DNA of 37,971 bases from Streptomyces sp. NWU339 (GCF_003143855.1 NZ_QFRK01000056.1:1-37971), one strand, 5' to 3'; counted from the stretch's first letter, positions 6,780 to 17,358 are shown. A program made the numbers and translations. Notes: generated from the letters alone by a model not told the origin.

Positions 6780-7670
6780 ATGCCTTCGAACACCCCCGAC
6801 AAGAACGCCGCCCCGCCGCTTCCGGAGCCCCTGCGGGTACCGGTCGCGGATTCGCACACCCACCTCGACATGCAGTCCGGCACGGTGGAGGAAGGGCTCG
6901 CCAAGGCCGCGTCGGTGGGCGTGACGACGGTGGTGCAGGTCGGCTGCGACATCGAGGGGTCCCGGTGGGCGGCGGAGACGGCGGCGGCGTACGACGCCGT
7001 CCACGCGACGGTCGCACTGCACCCGAACGAGGCCCCGCGCATCGTGCTCGGCGATCCCGACGGCTGGTCGCGGCAGGGGGCGCGGGAGCCGGGCGGGGAC
7101 GCCGCGCTGGACGAGGCGCTCGCCGAGATCGACCGGCTGGCCGCGCTGCCCCAGGTCAAGGGCGTCGGCGAGACCGGACTGGACTACTTCCGCACCGGGC
7201 CGGAGGGCAAGGAGGCGCAGGAGCGGTCCTTCCGCGCCCACATCGAGATCGCCAAACGGCACGGAAAGGCCCTGGTGATCCACGACCGCGACGCCCACGC
7301 CGACGTGCTGCGCGTCCTCAAGGAGGAGGGCGCACCGGAGCGCACCGTCTTCCACTGCTACTCGGGCGACGCCGAGATGGCGGAGATCTGCGCCCGCGCC
7401 GGGTACTTCATGTCGTTCGCCGGCAACGTCACCTTCAAGAACGCCCAGAACCTGCGCGACGCGCTCGCCGTGGCCCCGCCGGAGCTGATCCTGGTGGAGA
7501 CCGACGCCCCCTTCCTGACGCCGGTGCCCTACCGCGGCCGGCCCAACGCCCCGTATCTGGTGCCGGTCACGGTGCGTGCCATGGCGGCCGTACGCGGTGT
7601 CGACGAGGACACCCTCGCCACCGCGCTCGCGGCGAACACGGCCCGTGCTTTCGGTTATCCACAGGCGTGA
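6780..7670 (+). CDS. tatD: TatD family metal-dependent hydrolase (DNase)
   Basis: A 296-aa TIM-barrel amidohydrolase-superfamily protein. Metal ligands are visible: H26 and H28 in DSHTHLD, the Glu of GVGETGLDYF, His of LVIHDRDAH, His of TVFHCYSGD and Asp of ETDAPFLTPVPYRG. TatD proteins are Mg-dependent 3'-5' DNases implicated in DNA repair; this family call is firm though substrate preference is not. Compared with relatives, it has an insertion around GDPDGWSRQGAREPGGD. In many actinobacteria tatD is followed by an rpf gene and then ksgA and ispE; here rsmA follows after only 34 bp. Confidence 0.92.
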   Translation: MPSNTPDKNAAPPLPEPLRVPVADSHTHLDMQSGTVEEGLAKAASVGVTTVVQVGCDIEGSRWAAETAAAYDAVHATVALHPNEAPRIVLGDPDGWSRQGAREPGGDAALDEALAEIDRLAALPQVKGVGETGLDYFRTGPEGKEAQERSFRAHIEIAKRHGKALVIHDRDAHADVLRVLKEEGAPERTVFHCYSGDAEMAEICARAGYFMSFAGNVTFKNAQNLRDALAVAPPELILVETDAPFLTPVPYRGRPNAPYLVPVTVRAMAAVRGVDEDTLATALAANTARAFGYPQA

Positions 7671-7704
7671 CCTGCGGGGTGCCCGCGCCCCGTACCCTTG
7701 TCCC

Positions 7705-8601
7705 GTGACCAGCCCCACCCCCGACGCCCTCCTGGGCCCCGCCGACGTCCGCGAACTCGCGACCGCCCTCGGCGTGCGGCCCACCAAGCAGCGCGGCCAG
7801 AACTTCGTGATCGACGCGAACACGGTCCGCCGGATCGTCCGCACCGCCGAGGTCCGCCCCGACGACGTGGTCGTCGAGGTCGGCCCGGGGCTCGGCTCGC
7901 TCACCCTGGCGCTGCTGGAGGCCGCCGACCGGGTCACCGCCGTCGAGATCGACGACGTGCTGGCCGCCGCGCTGCCCGCGACCGTCGCGGCCCGCACGCC
8001 GGAGCGCGCCGAGCGGTTCGCGCTGGTCCACTCCGACGCGATGCACGTCACCGAGCTGCCCGGCCCCGCCCCGACCGCGCTGGTCGCCAACCTGCCCTAC
8101 AACGTGGCCGTCCCGGTGCTGCTGCACATGCTGGAGACCTTCCCGAGCATCGAGCGCACCCTCGTCATGGTCCAGTCGGAGGTCGCCGACCGGCTCGCCG
8201 CCGCGCCCGGTTCGAAGGTGTACGGCGTGCCCTCGGTCAAGGCCAACTGGTACGCGGAGGTCAAGCGGGCCGGCGCCATCGGGCGGAACGTGTTCTGGCC
8301 GGCTCCCAACGTCGACAGCGGGCTGGTCTCCCTCGTCCGCCGGAGCGAGCCGCTGAAGACCACCGCCTCCCGGCGCGAGGTCTTCGCCGTCGTCGACGCG
8401 GCCTTCGCCCAGCGCCGCAAGACCCTTCGGGCGGCCCTCGCCGGCTGGGCCGGCTCGGCGGCGGCGGCCGAGACCGCCCTCGTCGCCGCCGGAGTGTCCC
8501 CGCAGGCGCGCGGCGAGTCCCTGACCGTCGAGGAGTTCGCGCGCATCGCCGAACACAGGCAGCCCAAGCAGCCCAAGCAGTCCGAGGAGTCCGCCGCGTG
8601 A
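7705..8601 (+). CDS. rsmA: 16S rRNA (adenine(1518)-N6/adenine(1519)-N6)-dimethyltransferase
   Basis: A 298-aa KsgA/RsmA enzyme that dimethylates A1518 and A1519 in 16S rRNA helix 45 late in small-subunit assembly. The N-terminus has KQRGQNFVID, SAM motif I is VVEVGPGLGSLTL, and the catalytic NLPYNVAVPVL motif is complete. The C-terminal domain includes FWPAPNVDS and AQRRKTLRAAL. The tail QPKQPKQSEES is low-complexity. GTG 7705 is preferred, since the frame upstream runs into tatD. It overlaps ispE by GTGA, so the two are coupled. Confidence 0.95.
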   Translation: MTSPTPDALLGPADVRELATALGVRPTKQRGQNFVIDANTVRRIVRTAEVRPDDVVVEVGPGLGSLTLALLEAADRVTAVEIDDVLAAALPATVAARTPERAERFALVHSDAMHVTELPGPAPTALVANLPYNVAVPVLLHMLETFPSIERTLVMVQSEVADRLAAAPGSKVYGVPSVKANWYAEVKRAGAIGRNVFWPAPNVDSGLVSLVRRSEPLKTTASRREVFAVVDAAFAQRRKTLRAALAGWAGSAAAAETALVAAGVSPQARGESLTVEEFARIAEHRQPKQPKQSEESAA

Positions 8602-9494
8602 GCGTCACCGTCCGCGTGCCCGCCAAGGTCAACGTCCAGCTCGCGGTCGGCGCGGCCCGCCCCGACGGCTTCCACGGCCTGGCCAACGTCTTCCTCGCGG
8701 TCGGTCTCCACGACGAGATCACCGTGGCCCCGTCGTCGGACGGGCTGCGCGTCACCTGCGCGGGCCCGGACGCCGCCGAGGTGCCCCTGGACCGTACGAA
8801 CCTCGCCGCCCGCGCGGCCCTCGCGCTCGCCGGGCGGTACGGCCGGGACGCCGACGTGCACCTCCACATCGCCAAGGACATCCCCGTCGCCGGCGGCATG
8901 GCGGGCGGCAGCGCGGACGGCGCGGGCGCGCTGCTGGCCTGCGACGCGCTGTGGGGGACCGGCGCCTCGAGGGGGGAACTGCTCGACATCTGCGCCGAGC
9001 TGGGCAGCGACGTGCCGTTCGCGCTGGTCGGCGGGGCGGCGCTGGGCACCGGGCGGGGCGAGAGGCTGACCGAGCTGGAGGTGGGCGGCACCTTCCACTG
9101 GGTGTTCGCGATGGCCGGGCGCGGGCTGTCGACCCCGGCGGTCTTCCGGGAGTTCGACCGGCTGGCGGAGGGCCGGGACATCCCCGAGCCGGTGGCCTCG
9201 CAGGACCTGCTGGACGCGCTCGCCAAGGGCGACTGCGACGCGCTGGCCGCGGCCGTCTCCAACGACCTCCAGCCGGCGGCGCTGTCGCTGTTCCCGGAGC
9301 TGGCGGACACGCTGGCGGCGGGGCGTGCGGCCGGGGCACTGGCTTCGCTGGTCTCGGGGTCGGGGCCCACTACGGCGTTCCTCGCCCGGGACGCGGAAGC
9401 GGCGGACAGGATCGCCGACGCCCTGCGGGTTTCGGGTACCTGCCACACGGTGCGTACGGCGACAGGTCCCGTGGCAGGTGCGACGGTGATCTGA
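8598..9494 (+). CDS. ispE: 4-diphosphocytidyl-2-C-methyl-D-erythritol kinase
   Basis: A 298-aa GHMP kinase that phosphorylates CDP-methylerythritol in the MEP pathway to isoprenoid precursors. The N-terminal VRVPAKVNVQLAVG holds the substrate-binding Lys, the ATP loop is PVAGGMAGGSADGAGALL, and the C-terminal GHMP motif is SLVSGSGPTTAFLA. Length is normal. The GTG start overlaps the rsmA stop (GTGA), the usual actinobacterial arrangement. It ends 12 bp before the convergent Uma2 gene with no obvious terminator between them. Confidence 0.95.
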   Translation: MSVTVRVPAKVNVQLAVGAARPDGFHGLANVFLAVGLHDEITVAPSSDGLRVTCAGPDAAEVPLDRTNLAARAALALAGRYGRDADVHLHIAKDIPVAGGMAGGSADGAGALLACDALWGTGASRGELLDICAELGSDVPFALVGGAALGTGRGERLTELEVGGTFHWVFAMAGRGLSTPAVFREFDRLAEGRDIPEPVASQDLLDALAKGDCDALAAAVSNDLQPAALSLFPELADTLAAGRAAGALASLVSGSGPTTAFLARDAEAADRIADALRVSGTCHTVRTATGPVAGATVI

Positions 9495-9505
9495 GAGGGA
9501 TCGGA

Positions 9506-10099
9506 TCAGAGTTCGTCGATGGCCGTGAGATCAATGTCGATGGTGTATGGCTTGTCGACCTTGATCCGGTCGCGGTGCATGCCCATGTGCACGTACGAGC
9601 GAGTGAGCGGGTCCAGCTCGTACACGTGAACGAGTGGGTTGCGACCGCTTCCGTCCCGCTCGACGCGCCAGAAGTGGGGGATGCCTGCGGTGCCGTACTT
9701 GTGCGGCTTGGTCGTACGATCGCGGGACTCCGAGTCCGGGGACACGACCTCGATGGCCAGGATGACGTCCTGAGCCTGGTAGCTCGTCTGGTCCGGGCCC
9801 CGGACCGCATCGGCGAAGACCACGCTCACATCGGGCTCTGGTCCGTTGCGCCGGTCCAGGACGATGGTCATCTTCCGTTTCACCCTGTACTTCTTCGGCA
9901 CGCTTCGCCGCAGGCCACTGACCAGCAGGTCGTTCACGTCTGCGTGGAAATTGCGCTGCGGACTCACGAAAACCAGGCTCCCGTCGATCAGCTCAGTGTG
10001 CGGCGGGAGATCCGGCAGGGTGAACAGGTCGTCCACGGTGTAACCGTCCACGGGCGGCACGGGCCAGTGACGGCGGTGCTCTACGGACTCGGCGGGCAT
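9506..10099 (-). CDS. Uma2 family (DUF820) endonuclease-fold protein
   Basis: About 197 residues. The second Met (ATG at 10099) is preferred, because GGAGG lies 4-8 bases upstream of it and spans the first ATG at 10111. The fold is a PD-(D/E)XK nuclease-like domain: LIDGSLVFVSP near the N-terminus, then NGPEPDVSVVFAD with the central Asp, and ILAIEVVSPDSESRD with the Glu. The C-terminal half has GIPHFWRVERD and VHVYEL. Uma2 genes are abundant in streptomycetes and cyanobacteria; biological function is largely unknown, and nuclease activity is inferred from the fold. It is convergent with ispE and divergent from the ABC-F gene. Confidence 0.85.
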   Translation of the reverse strand: MPAESVEHRRHWPVPPVDGYTVDDLFTLPDLPPHTELIDGSLVFVSPQRNFHADVNDLLVSGLRRSVPKKYRVKRKMTIVLDRRNGPEPDVSVVFADAVRGPDQTSYQAQDVILAIEVVSPDSESRDRTTKPHKYGTAGIPHFWRVERDGSGRNPLVHVYELDPLTRSYVHMGMHRDRIKVDKPYTIDIDLTAIDEL

Positions 10100-10254
10100 G
10101 GTTCCTCCCATGGACGGGATCCTGCTGCCTGCCCTCCAAGGCAGCCGCCTGTTTCCGATCAGGTCATCACAAAGGGTGACCGCCCCCTCGCGCCCCGACC
10201 GCCCCGGGGACGCCCTACGCTGGAAAGCTGATCGAACCCCCAGGCAGGAGAGAA

Positions 10255-12069
<1,815 letters not shown>

Positions 12070-12100
12070 CGCCCGCACCGGAGTCCGTGCCGCCCCGCAG

Positions 12101-12130
12101 CGCCCCGCGCACAGGTCCGTGCGCGGGGCG
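12101..12130 (+). terminator. Terminator after the ABC-F gene
   Basis: A perfect 12-bp stem (CGCCCCGCGCAC at 12101-12112, complement at 12119-12130) with a 6-nt loop starts 31 bases after the stop. The remaining gap to the next gene (12131-12355) holds no recognisable gene; a possible ribosome site AAGGGGG precedes the next start. Confidence 0.75.
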
Positions 12131-12355
12131 CGCGTTGTGTGAAGGGTGTGTGGAGGCGCGTAGGGGCGCGTAACGAGGGCATCACAGGCCGGTCCTCCCT
12201 TGGGAACAGGGGTGGACGCGGCCCGGTGGCCCGTCGGTACCGGGTGATAGAAAGACCCCGTCTGAGAACTGTAAGGACCGCCTCAAGACGACTCTGGGAG
12301 CACCACGTACCTCAGGGTGTGGCTAAAAAATCAGTGAGCAAGGGGGAACGCGCTG

Positions 12356-14173
12356 ATGGCTCAGCCGCCCAACCAGCCGCCGCAGGGCGGCTTCGGAGCG
12401 CCACAGGATCCGTCCGCCTCGGGTGGCGGCTTCGGGGCTCCGACCCCGTCACCCCCGCAGGGCCCGCCCCAGACCCCGCCGCCCCCGCAGGGCCCGCCGT
12501 CCGGTGTGCCGCCGCAGCCGGGGTACGGCTACCCGCAGCAGACTCCGCCCCAGCAGCCGGGCCCGTACGGCCGGCAGCCGGGGCCGTACAACCAGCAGCC
12601 GGGGCCGTACGCCTCCGGCCCGTACGCTTCCGGGCCCTACGGCCAGCCGCAGCAGCCCGGCCCGTACGGGCAGCCGGGCTACGGCCACCCGCAGCCGCAG
12701 TACCCGGGCGCGCCCGGCGCCCCGCAGCCGGGGCCCGGCTCCCGCAACCCCTTCAAGGGCAAGCCCGTCATGATCATCGGTGCCGCGGTGGTGACGGCAC
12801 TGCTGGTCGGCGGCACCGTGTGGGCGGTCTCCGGCGACGACGGGAAGCAGGACGAGAAGCCCGTCGCCCAGAAGAGCGACGACCCGAAGCCCGACGCCTC
12901 CGGTGCCCCGGTCGACCCGGGCGACGGCAGCGGCGACGGCGGCTCGGACCCGGAGGACCTCAACGAGGGCCGCAAGTCCGGCGAGTCCAAGGTGCTCTGG
13001 TACAAGGAGGCGCCCGACGCGCCCCGTTCCGGAGCCGACGCCCCCGGCATGTGGATCACCGACAGGACGGCGGTGAAGGCGGCCTACAAGGAGCTCTCCG
13101 CCTACAACGTCGCCGACGGCAAGCCGACCTGGGAGCCCCTCACCTTCCCCCAGGAGATCTGCGCGGTCACCCCGGAGAAGACGCCCGACGACAAGGTCGT
13201 CATCGCGTACATGAGCGGCAGCAGCGACCGGGCCAAGTGCAACCAGCTCCAGCTCGTCGACCTCGACACCGGCGAGAAGGGCTGGACGCAGAAGGTCGAG
13301 GACGGCGGGCTGTTCGACTCCGCGATCTCCATCGAGATGACCCTCAGCGGCAACACGCTGATGGTGGGCCGCTCGCAGTCCGGCACGGCCTTCGACGTCA
13401 CCTCCGGCGACAAGATGTACGACAAGAAGAAGTACGGCGACGCCTGCTTCCCCGCCGGTTTCGCGGGCGGCGAGCGGCTGGTCCAGGTCGCCTCCTGCGG
13501 CGCCGGCGGCGACAACGAGCGCGACGAGGTCCAGGAACTCGACCCGAAGACCGGCAAGGTGAAGTGGACCCGGAAGTTCGGCAAGGGCTGGCGCGTCGAG
13601 CGCGCCTACTCCGTCGACCCGTTGGTCGTCTACAGCACCAACAAGGACGAGAAGGCGTGGAACATCTCCACGCTCGGCGCCGACGGCTCGATCCGCTCCC
13701 AGGTCGCCGTCGACGAGGACTTCGCCGCCGAGTGCGGCTGGGCCATCCTCGCCCGTGACCTCCAGGGCTGCGCGGGCGTCGCCGCCGACGCGGACACCCT
13801 CTACCTGCCCACCAAGGCGACCACCGGGGCCAACGAGATCGTCGCGATCAGCCTCGCCACCGGCAAGGAGAAGTGGCGGGTGAAGTCCCCCGCGGCGGAC
13901 TCGATGGTGCCCATGAAGGTCGAGGGCGACCAACTCATCGCCTACGTGGAGCCGTCGTACGACGCGGGCGGCCGGGTCGTGTCCGTCCCGACCACCGGCG
14001 GCAGCCACGAGCCGGTCACGCTGATGCAGAACCCGCAGGGCGTCGCGCGGATCGAGAACGGTTTCTTCAGCAAGGCGATCGACTGGGTCGACGGCCGTTT
14101 CTACATCTCGACGACCCGGCTGTCCGGCAACGACGATTCGAAGGAGAAGCTGATGCTCGCCTACGGCAAGTGA
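12356..14173 (+). CDS. Membrane-anchored PQQ-like beta-propeller protein (first of a tandem pair)
   Basis: A 605-aa type II membrane protein. Residues 1-135 are a low-complexity Pro/Gln/Gly/Tyr region built from PYGQP- and GPY-type repeats, predicted cytoplasmic and disordered. One membrane span lies at about 138-158 (VMIIGAAVVTALLVGGTVWAV). Then comes an acidic linker, and from ~200 an extracytoplasmic PQQ-like propeller with recurring blade motifs such as DLDTGEKGW, DPKTGKVKW and SLATGKEKW. No enzymatic motif is seen. Proteins of this kind in streptomycetes are usually called PQQ-binding-like or lipoprotein-like. The Pro-rich head suggests interaction with a cytoplasmic partner. It is followed after 130 bp by a paralogue. 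Confidence 0.85.
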   Translation: MAQPPNQPPQGGFGAPQDPSASGGGFGAPTPSPPQGPPQTPPPPQGPPSGVPPQPGYGYPQQTPPQQPGPYGRQPGPYNQQPGPYASGPYASGPYGQPQQPGPYGQPGYGHPQPQYPGAPGAPQPGPGSRNPFKGKPVMIIGAAVVTALLVGGTVWAVSGDDGKQDEKPVAQKSDDPKPDASGAPVDPGDGSGDGGSDPEDLNEGRKSGESKVLWYKEAPDAPRSGADAPGMWITDRTAVKAAYKELSAYNVADGKPTWEPLTFPQEICAVTPEKTPDDKVVIAYMSGSSDRAKCNQLQLVDLDTGEKGWTQKVEDGGLFDSAISIEMTLSGNTLMVGRSQSGTAFDVTSGDKMYDKKKYGDACFPAGFAGGERLVQVASCGAGGDNERDEVQELDPKTGKVKWTRKFGKGWRVERAYSVDPLVVYSTNKDEKAWNISTLGADGSIRSQVAVDEDFAAECGWAILARDLQGCAGVAADADTLYLPTKATTGANEIVAISLATGKEKWRVKSPAADSMVPMKVEGDQLIAYVEPSYDAGGRVVSVPTTGGSHEPVTLMQNPQGVARIENGFFSKAIDWVDGRFYISTTRLSGNDDSKEKLMLAYGK

Positions 14174-14303
14174 GGCGCGCAGCAGGGGTGAGGCGCGTCG
14201 GCCGGGTACGGTCGGCGCCTTCGCTCCGTCCGGCCACTTCCCCGCAGTCCTCCCCCTCCTTCGAGTTCTTCGAGTTCTTCGTTTCCTTCGAGGTCTACAC
14301 GTC

Positions 14304-16214
14304 ATGACGCAGCCGCCCCAGCCGCCCAACCAGCCCCCGCGGCAGCCCGAGCAGCCGGCCACGCCGGCTCCGCCGCCGGGCTTCGGTCCGCCGCCCGAGC
14401 CGTCGCAGCCGCCGACCCAGCAGCCGCCCTCCGCCCCGGGCGGGCCGGACCTCACCAAGGCCCCGGAGCCGGGGTACGGCTACCCGCAGGCCCCGCAGCA
14501 GTCGCCGCAGGCCACCCCGCAGACCCCGCCCACGCCGACGGGCCCGACGCCGCCGCCCGGGTACGGCTACCCGCAGCAGCCCCCGGCCGGTTACGGCTAC
14601 CCGGGCCAGCCGGGCCCGTACGGACAGCCGCAGCAGCCGTACGGCCAGCCAGGTGCGTACGGCCACCCGCAGCAGCCGTACGGCCAGCCCGGTTACGGCT
14701 ATCCGCACCCGACCGTGCCGATGCAGCCACACCCGGGCGGCGGCGTCGGGTCCGGCGGCGGGCGGAAGATCAACGCACAGCTGGCCATCATCGTCTCGGC
14801 GGTCGTGGCCATCGCCCTGATCGTCGGCGCCGGCGTCTGGTACTCGTCCTCGTCCTCCTCCGGCGGCGACAAGGAGACCACCGCCGACTCGGGCGGCACC
14901 GAGGGCGGCGAGAAGGACGACGAGAACGGCGGCGGCACCCCCGCCGGCGGCAAGGAGAAGGTTCCGGCCGACCCCGCCGCCAAGGTCCTCTTCCAGGTCC
15001 CGTCACCGAAGTCCCCGAAGGACAGCTCGAGCGTCGGCGTCTCCGGTTCCTGGCTGACCGACACGGTGTACGCCAAGAGCGGCGTCGCCGAGGTCGTCGG
15101 CTACGACGCCGTCAAGGGCAGCAAGGTGTGGACGCTCGACCTGCCCGGACCGGTGTGCGAGGCCAGCGACCACGTCACCGAGGACGGCAGGACGGCGATC
15201 GTCTACAAGCCGAAGATGCCGACCAAGAACGATCCGCAGCGGTGCACGCAGGTCGCGGCCTTCGACCTCGCCACGGGTGAGAAGCTGTGGTCCGAGACGG
15301 CAAAGTCCGGCACCCAAGAGATCGGTTTCAACAACGTCACCGTCAGCGGGGACACCGTCGCGGCGGCCAGCACCAGCGGCGGCGCCGCCTGGGACATCAC
15401 CTCCGGCAAGCTCCTGTGGTCGCCCAAGACGTCCGACTCCTGCTACGACTCCGGGTACGGCGGCGGGCCGAAGCTGGTCGCGGTGCGCAAGTGCGGTTCG
15501 TACGACCAGCGTCAGCTGCACATCCAGACCATCGACCCGAAGTCCGGCAAGGTGATCTCCGAGTACAGGATGACCGAGGGCATCGAGTACGCCGCGGTCG
15601 TGTCCACCGACCCGCTGGTCGTGGCCGCCGACGTGGGTGACTCCGCCGGTGACGGCAGCGGCATCTCGGACTTCTTCTCCATCGACAACAAGACCGGCAA
15701 GCTGCGGAGCCGCATCTCGGCGCCCGGTGAGGAGTTCGCGGCCCGCTGCGACGGCATCACCAGGATCGAGGAGTGCAGAGGGCTGGCGGTCGGCAACGAC
15801 CGGCTGTACATCCCGACCGAGGAACACGAAGGCACGGGCGAGTACACCAGGACCAACGAGGTCGTCGCCTTCGACCTGGCCACCGGCAAGCAGACCGGCC
15901 AGCGCGCCGACGCCGGCGACGGCTACACGATCACCCCGCTGCGCATGGACGGCGGGAACCTCCTGGCGTACAAGCAGCCGCCCTACGACAAGGGCGGGCA
16001 GATCGTGAGCATCGACGGCGGCACCTTCAAGCAGACCAAACTGCTGGAGAACCCGGCGACGGAAGCGGTGCGGGACGTGGAGACGGGGATGTCGCCCAGG
16101 AGCTCCGAGGTGCTGTTCTCGCAGGGACGCCTGTACATGTCGAAGGTGTACGCCAGCGATTTCGCTTCGGGACGGGAGGAGTACCTGGCGATCGCCTTCG
16201 GTACCGGCGGCTGA
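14304..16214 (+). CDS. Membrane-anchored PQQ-like beta-propeller protein (second of a tandem pair)
   Basis: A 636-aa paralogue with the same architecture. It has a Pro/Gln/Gly/Tyr-rich cytoplasmic head (1-150; repeats such as QPYGQP and GYGYP), one membrane span near 157-177 (LAIIVSAVVAIALIVGAGVWY), an acidic Gly-rich linker and an external propeller with blade motifs FDLATGEKLW, ITSGKLLWSP and DPKSGKVISEY. The gap before it (14174-14303) contains a GC-rich imperfect hairpin near 14192-14220 and tandem TTCGAG/TTCTTCG repeats, and the start has only a weak ribosome site. The pair probably arose by tandem duplication, since domain order and linker type match while sequence has diverged. Ligand unknown. 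Confidence 0.85.
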   Translation: MTQPPQPPNQPPRQPEQPATPAPPPGFGPPPEPSQPPTQQPPSAPGGPDLTKAPEPGYGYPQAPQQSPQATPQTPPTPTGPTPPPGYGYPQQPPAGYGYPGQPGPYGQPQQPYGQPGAYGHPQQPYGQPGYGYPHPTVPMQPHPGGGVGSGGGRKINAQLAIIVSAVVAIALIVGAGVWYSSSSSSGGDKETTADSGGTEGGEKDDENGGGTPAGGKEKVPADPAAKVLFQVPSPKSPKDSSSVGVSGSWLTDTVYAKSGVAEVVGYDAVKGSKVWTLDLPGPVCEASDHVTEDGRTAIVYKPKMPTKNDPQRCTQVAAFDLATGEKLWSETAKSGTQEIGFNNVTVSGDTVAAASTSGGAAWDITSGKLLWSPKTSDSCYDSGYGGGPKLVAVRKCGSYDQRQLHIQTIDPKSGKVISEYRMTEGIEYAAVVSTDPLVVAADVGDSAGDGSGISDFFSIDNKTGKLRSRISAPGEEFAARCDGITRIEECRGLAVGNDRLYIPTEEHEGTGEYTRTNEVVAFDLATGKQTGQRADAGDGYTITPLRMDGGNLLAYKQPPYDKGGQIVSIDGGTFKQTKLLENPATEAVRDVETGMSPRSSEVLFSQGRLYMSKVYASDFASGREEYLAIAFGTGG

Positions 16215-16232
16215 CCGCTTCGCCGACCCGTT

Positions 16233-16282
16233 CGTACGGCCCCGCCCCCTGCTCAGTGGATTCCAGGGGGCGGGGCCGTACG
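16233..16282. terminator. Strong terminator after the PQQ pair
   Basis: A perfect 19-bp stem (CGTACGGCCCCGCCCCCTG at 16233-16251, complement at 16264-16282) with a 12-nt loop follows the stop of the second propeller gene by 18 bases. The downstream gap 16283-16446 should hold the promoter of the LuxR-type regulator; I see no clear consensus boxes. Confidence 0.85.
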
Positions 16283-16446
16283 CGTACCGCTCATCAGGTG
16301 CCCATCGCCACCGAATGCGAGAATTTCGGTGATCCAGGGCGATTCTCGCCGGTAGGGGGAGCGCGACGTCGAACAAGCGTGTAGCTTCCGGGACCGGACG
16401 GGGAGGCGGCGCACGGGGGTGCGCTCGCGGTATGGGGGGTTGATAC

Positions 16447-17139
16447 ATGGGCGTGCGGTTGATGGTGGTCGACGACCACCGGCTGCTCGCCGAGGCGCTG
16501 GCCTCGGCGTTGAAGCTGCGGGGGCACCGGGTGCTGGCCGCGGCGGCACCGGTGGCGGGGGCGGCGGATCTGGTGATCAGCAGGGCGCCGGAGGTGTGCC
16601 TGCTGGGGACGGCGGCACCGGCGGAGCCCGGCATCTTCGATCCGGTGGTGAAGATCAAGCGGGAGCGGCCGCAGGTGGCGGTGCTGGTGCTGGGCCCGGT
16701 GCCCAGCCCTCGCGGGATCGCGGCGGCGTTCGCGGCGGGGGCGTCCGGCTATGTGCGGCACGACGAACGCATCGAGGGCGTGGAGCGGGCGATCATGAAG
16801 GCGCGGGCGGGGGAGGCCGCGGTGGCGCCGCAGTTGCTGCAGGGGGCGTTCGGTGAGCTGCTGAATCCGGCGGCGCAACCGGACGACGAGGGGCAGCGGC
16901 TGCTGCGGATGCTGACCCCGCGCGAGGTGGAGGTCCTGGTCCGGGTGGCTGACGGTGAGGACACCCGGCTGATCGCGGCGGGCATGGGCATAGCGCCGTC
17001 CACGGCGCGGACGCATGTGCAGCGCGTGCTGATGAAGCTGGGTGTGGGCTCCAGGCTGGAGGCGGCGGCACTGGCGGCCCGGACAGGACTGCTGGACCGG
17101 GTGGGGCCGGTGCGGGGGTCGGCGCGCTCCGGGCAGTAG
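16447..17139 (+). CDS. LuxR/NarL-family regulator with a degenerate receiver domain
   Basis: A 230-aa protein with response-regulator layout. An N-terminal receiver (residues 1-115) starts VRLMVVDDHRLLAEAL; a C-terminal LuxR helix-turn-helix (about 153-210) has LTPREVEVLVRVADGEDTRLIAAGMGIAPSTARTHV. The acidic pair D9/D10 is kept, but the phosphoacceptor Asp is replaced by Gly (G54 in PEVCLLGTAAP), and the conserved Lys of the GYxxKD motif is replaced (GYVRHDE). It therefore should not be phosphorylated in the usual way. There is no adjacent sensor kinase. It ends before a T-tailed terminator and lies upstream of the gal operon, but a regulatory link is not shown by sequence. Confidence 0.88.
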   Translation: MGVRLMVVDDHRLLAEALASALKLRGHRVLAAAAPVAGAADLVISRAPEVCLLGTAAPAEPGIFDPVVKIKRERPQVAVLVLGPVPSPRGIAAAFAAGASGYVRHDERIEGVERAIMKARAGEAAVAPQLLQGAFGELLNPAAQPDDEGQRLLRMLTPREVEVLVRVADGEDTRLIAAGMGIAPSTARTHVQRVLMKLGVGSRLEAAALAARTGLLDRVGPVRGSARSGQ

Positions 17140-17148
17140 GAGCAGGGA

Positions 17149-17196
17149 GCAGAGGTGGGGGCGTCCGCGGTGCCGGGCACCCCCACCTCTGCTTTT
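17149..17196 (+). terminator. Intrinsic terminator with T-tract after the LuxR-type gene
   Basis: A perfect 13-bp stem (GCAGAGGTGGGGG at 17149-17161, complement at 17180-17192) is followed directly by TTTT. This canonical form isolates the regulator gene from the gal operon. Confidence 0.85.
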
Positions 17197-17199
17197 CCT

Positions 17200-17358
17200 G
17201 TTCCTCCGGCGTGCTGCCCGCGAGGGTGACATTGACGGCTGTGGTGTGTTGTGTTTTGGTGTGTTGAGTTCTGTTGGAAGAGTGTGAAGGCAGTGCTGCG
17301 CAGAAAACGGCGCTGTGCGGAAAGCAGTGCGGTGAGCGGTTCGAATGGAGCGTCCGGA
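17200..17358 (+). promoter_or_regulatory. Probable gal operon promoter and leader region
   Basis: The gap between the terminator and galT contains a G/T-rich, comparatively low-GC tract around 17225-17280 with recurring TGTG/GTTG hexamer-like units (TGTGGTGTGTTGTG, GTGTGTTGAGTTCTGTTG). A TTGACG box lies at its start. In S. lividans and S. coelicolor the galactose-inducible promoter galP1 upstream of galT is controlled through such repeated hexamers, so I assign the same role. Exact -10 and start sites are not decidable here. Confidence 0.5.

Noticed and set aside
5213..7159. Very long minus-strand frame joined in phase to pmt (to 7159)
   Set aside because: It runs antisense through rsmI, the zinc-ribbon gene and part of tatD; the pmt start at 5212 explains the real protein. 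The extension is an effect of GC-biased antisense frames.
14240..14290. Short TTCGAG/TTCTTCG repeats as a CRISPR-like or protein-binding array
   Set aside because: Units are 6-10 bp, irregular and few; there is no spacer structure. No CRISPR array was found anywhere in the window.
12449..14458. 669-aa minus-strand frame over the first propeller gene
   Set aside because: Antisense low-complexity frame; the plus-strand gene has a membrane span and propeller blades.
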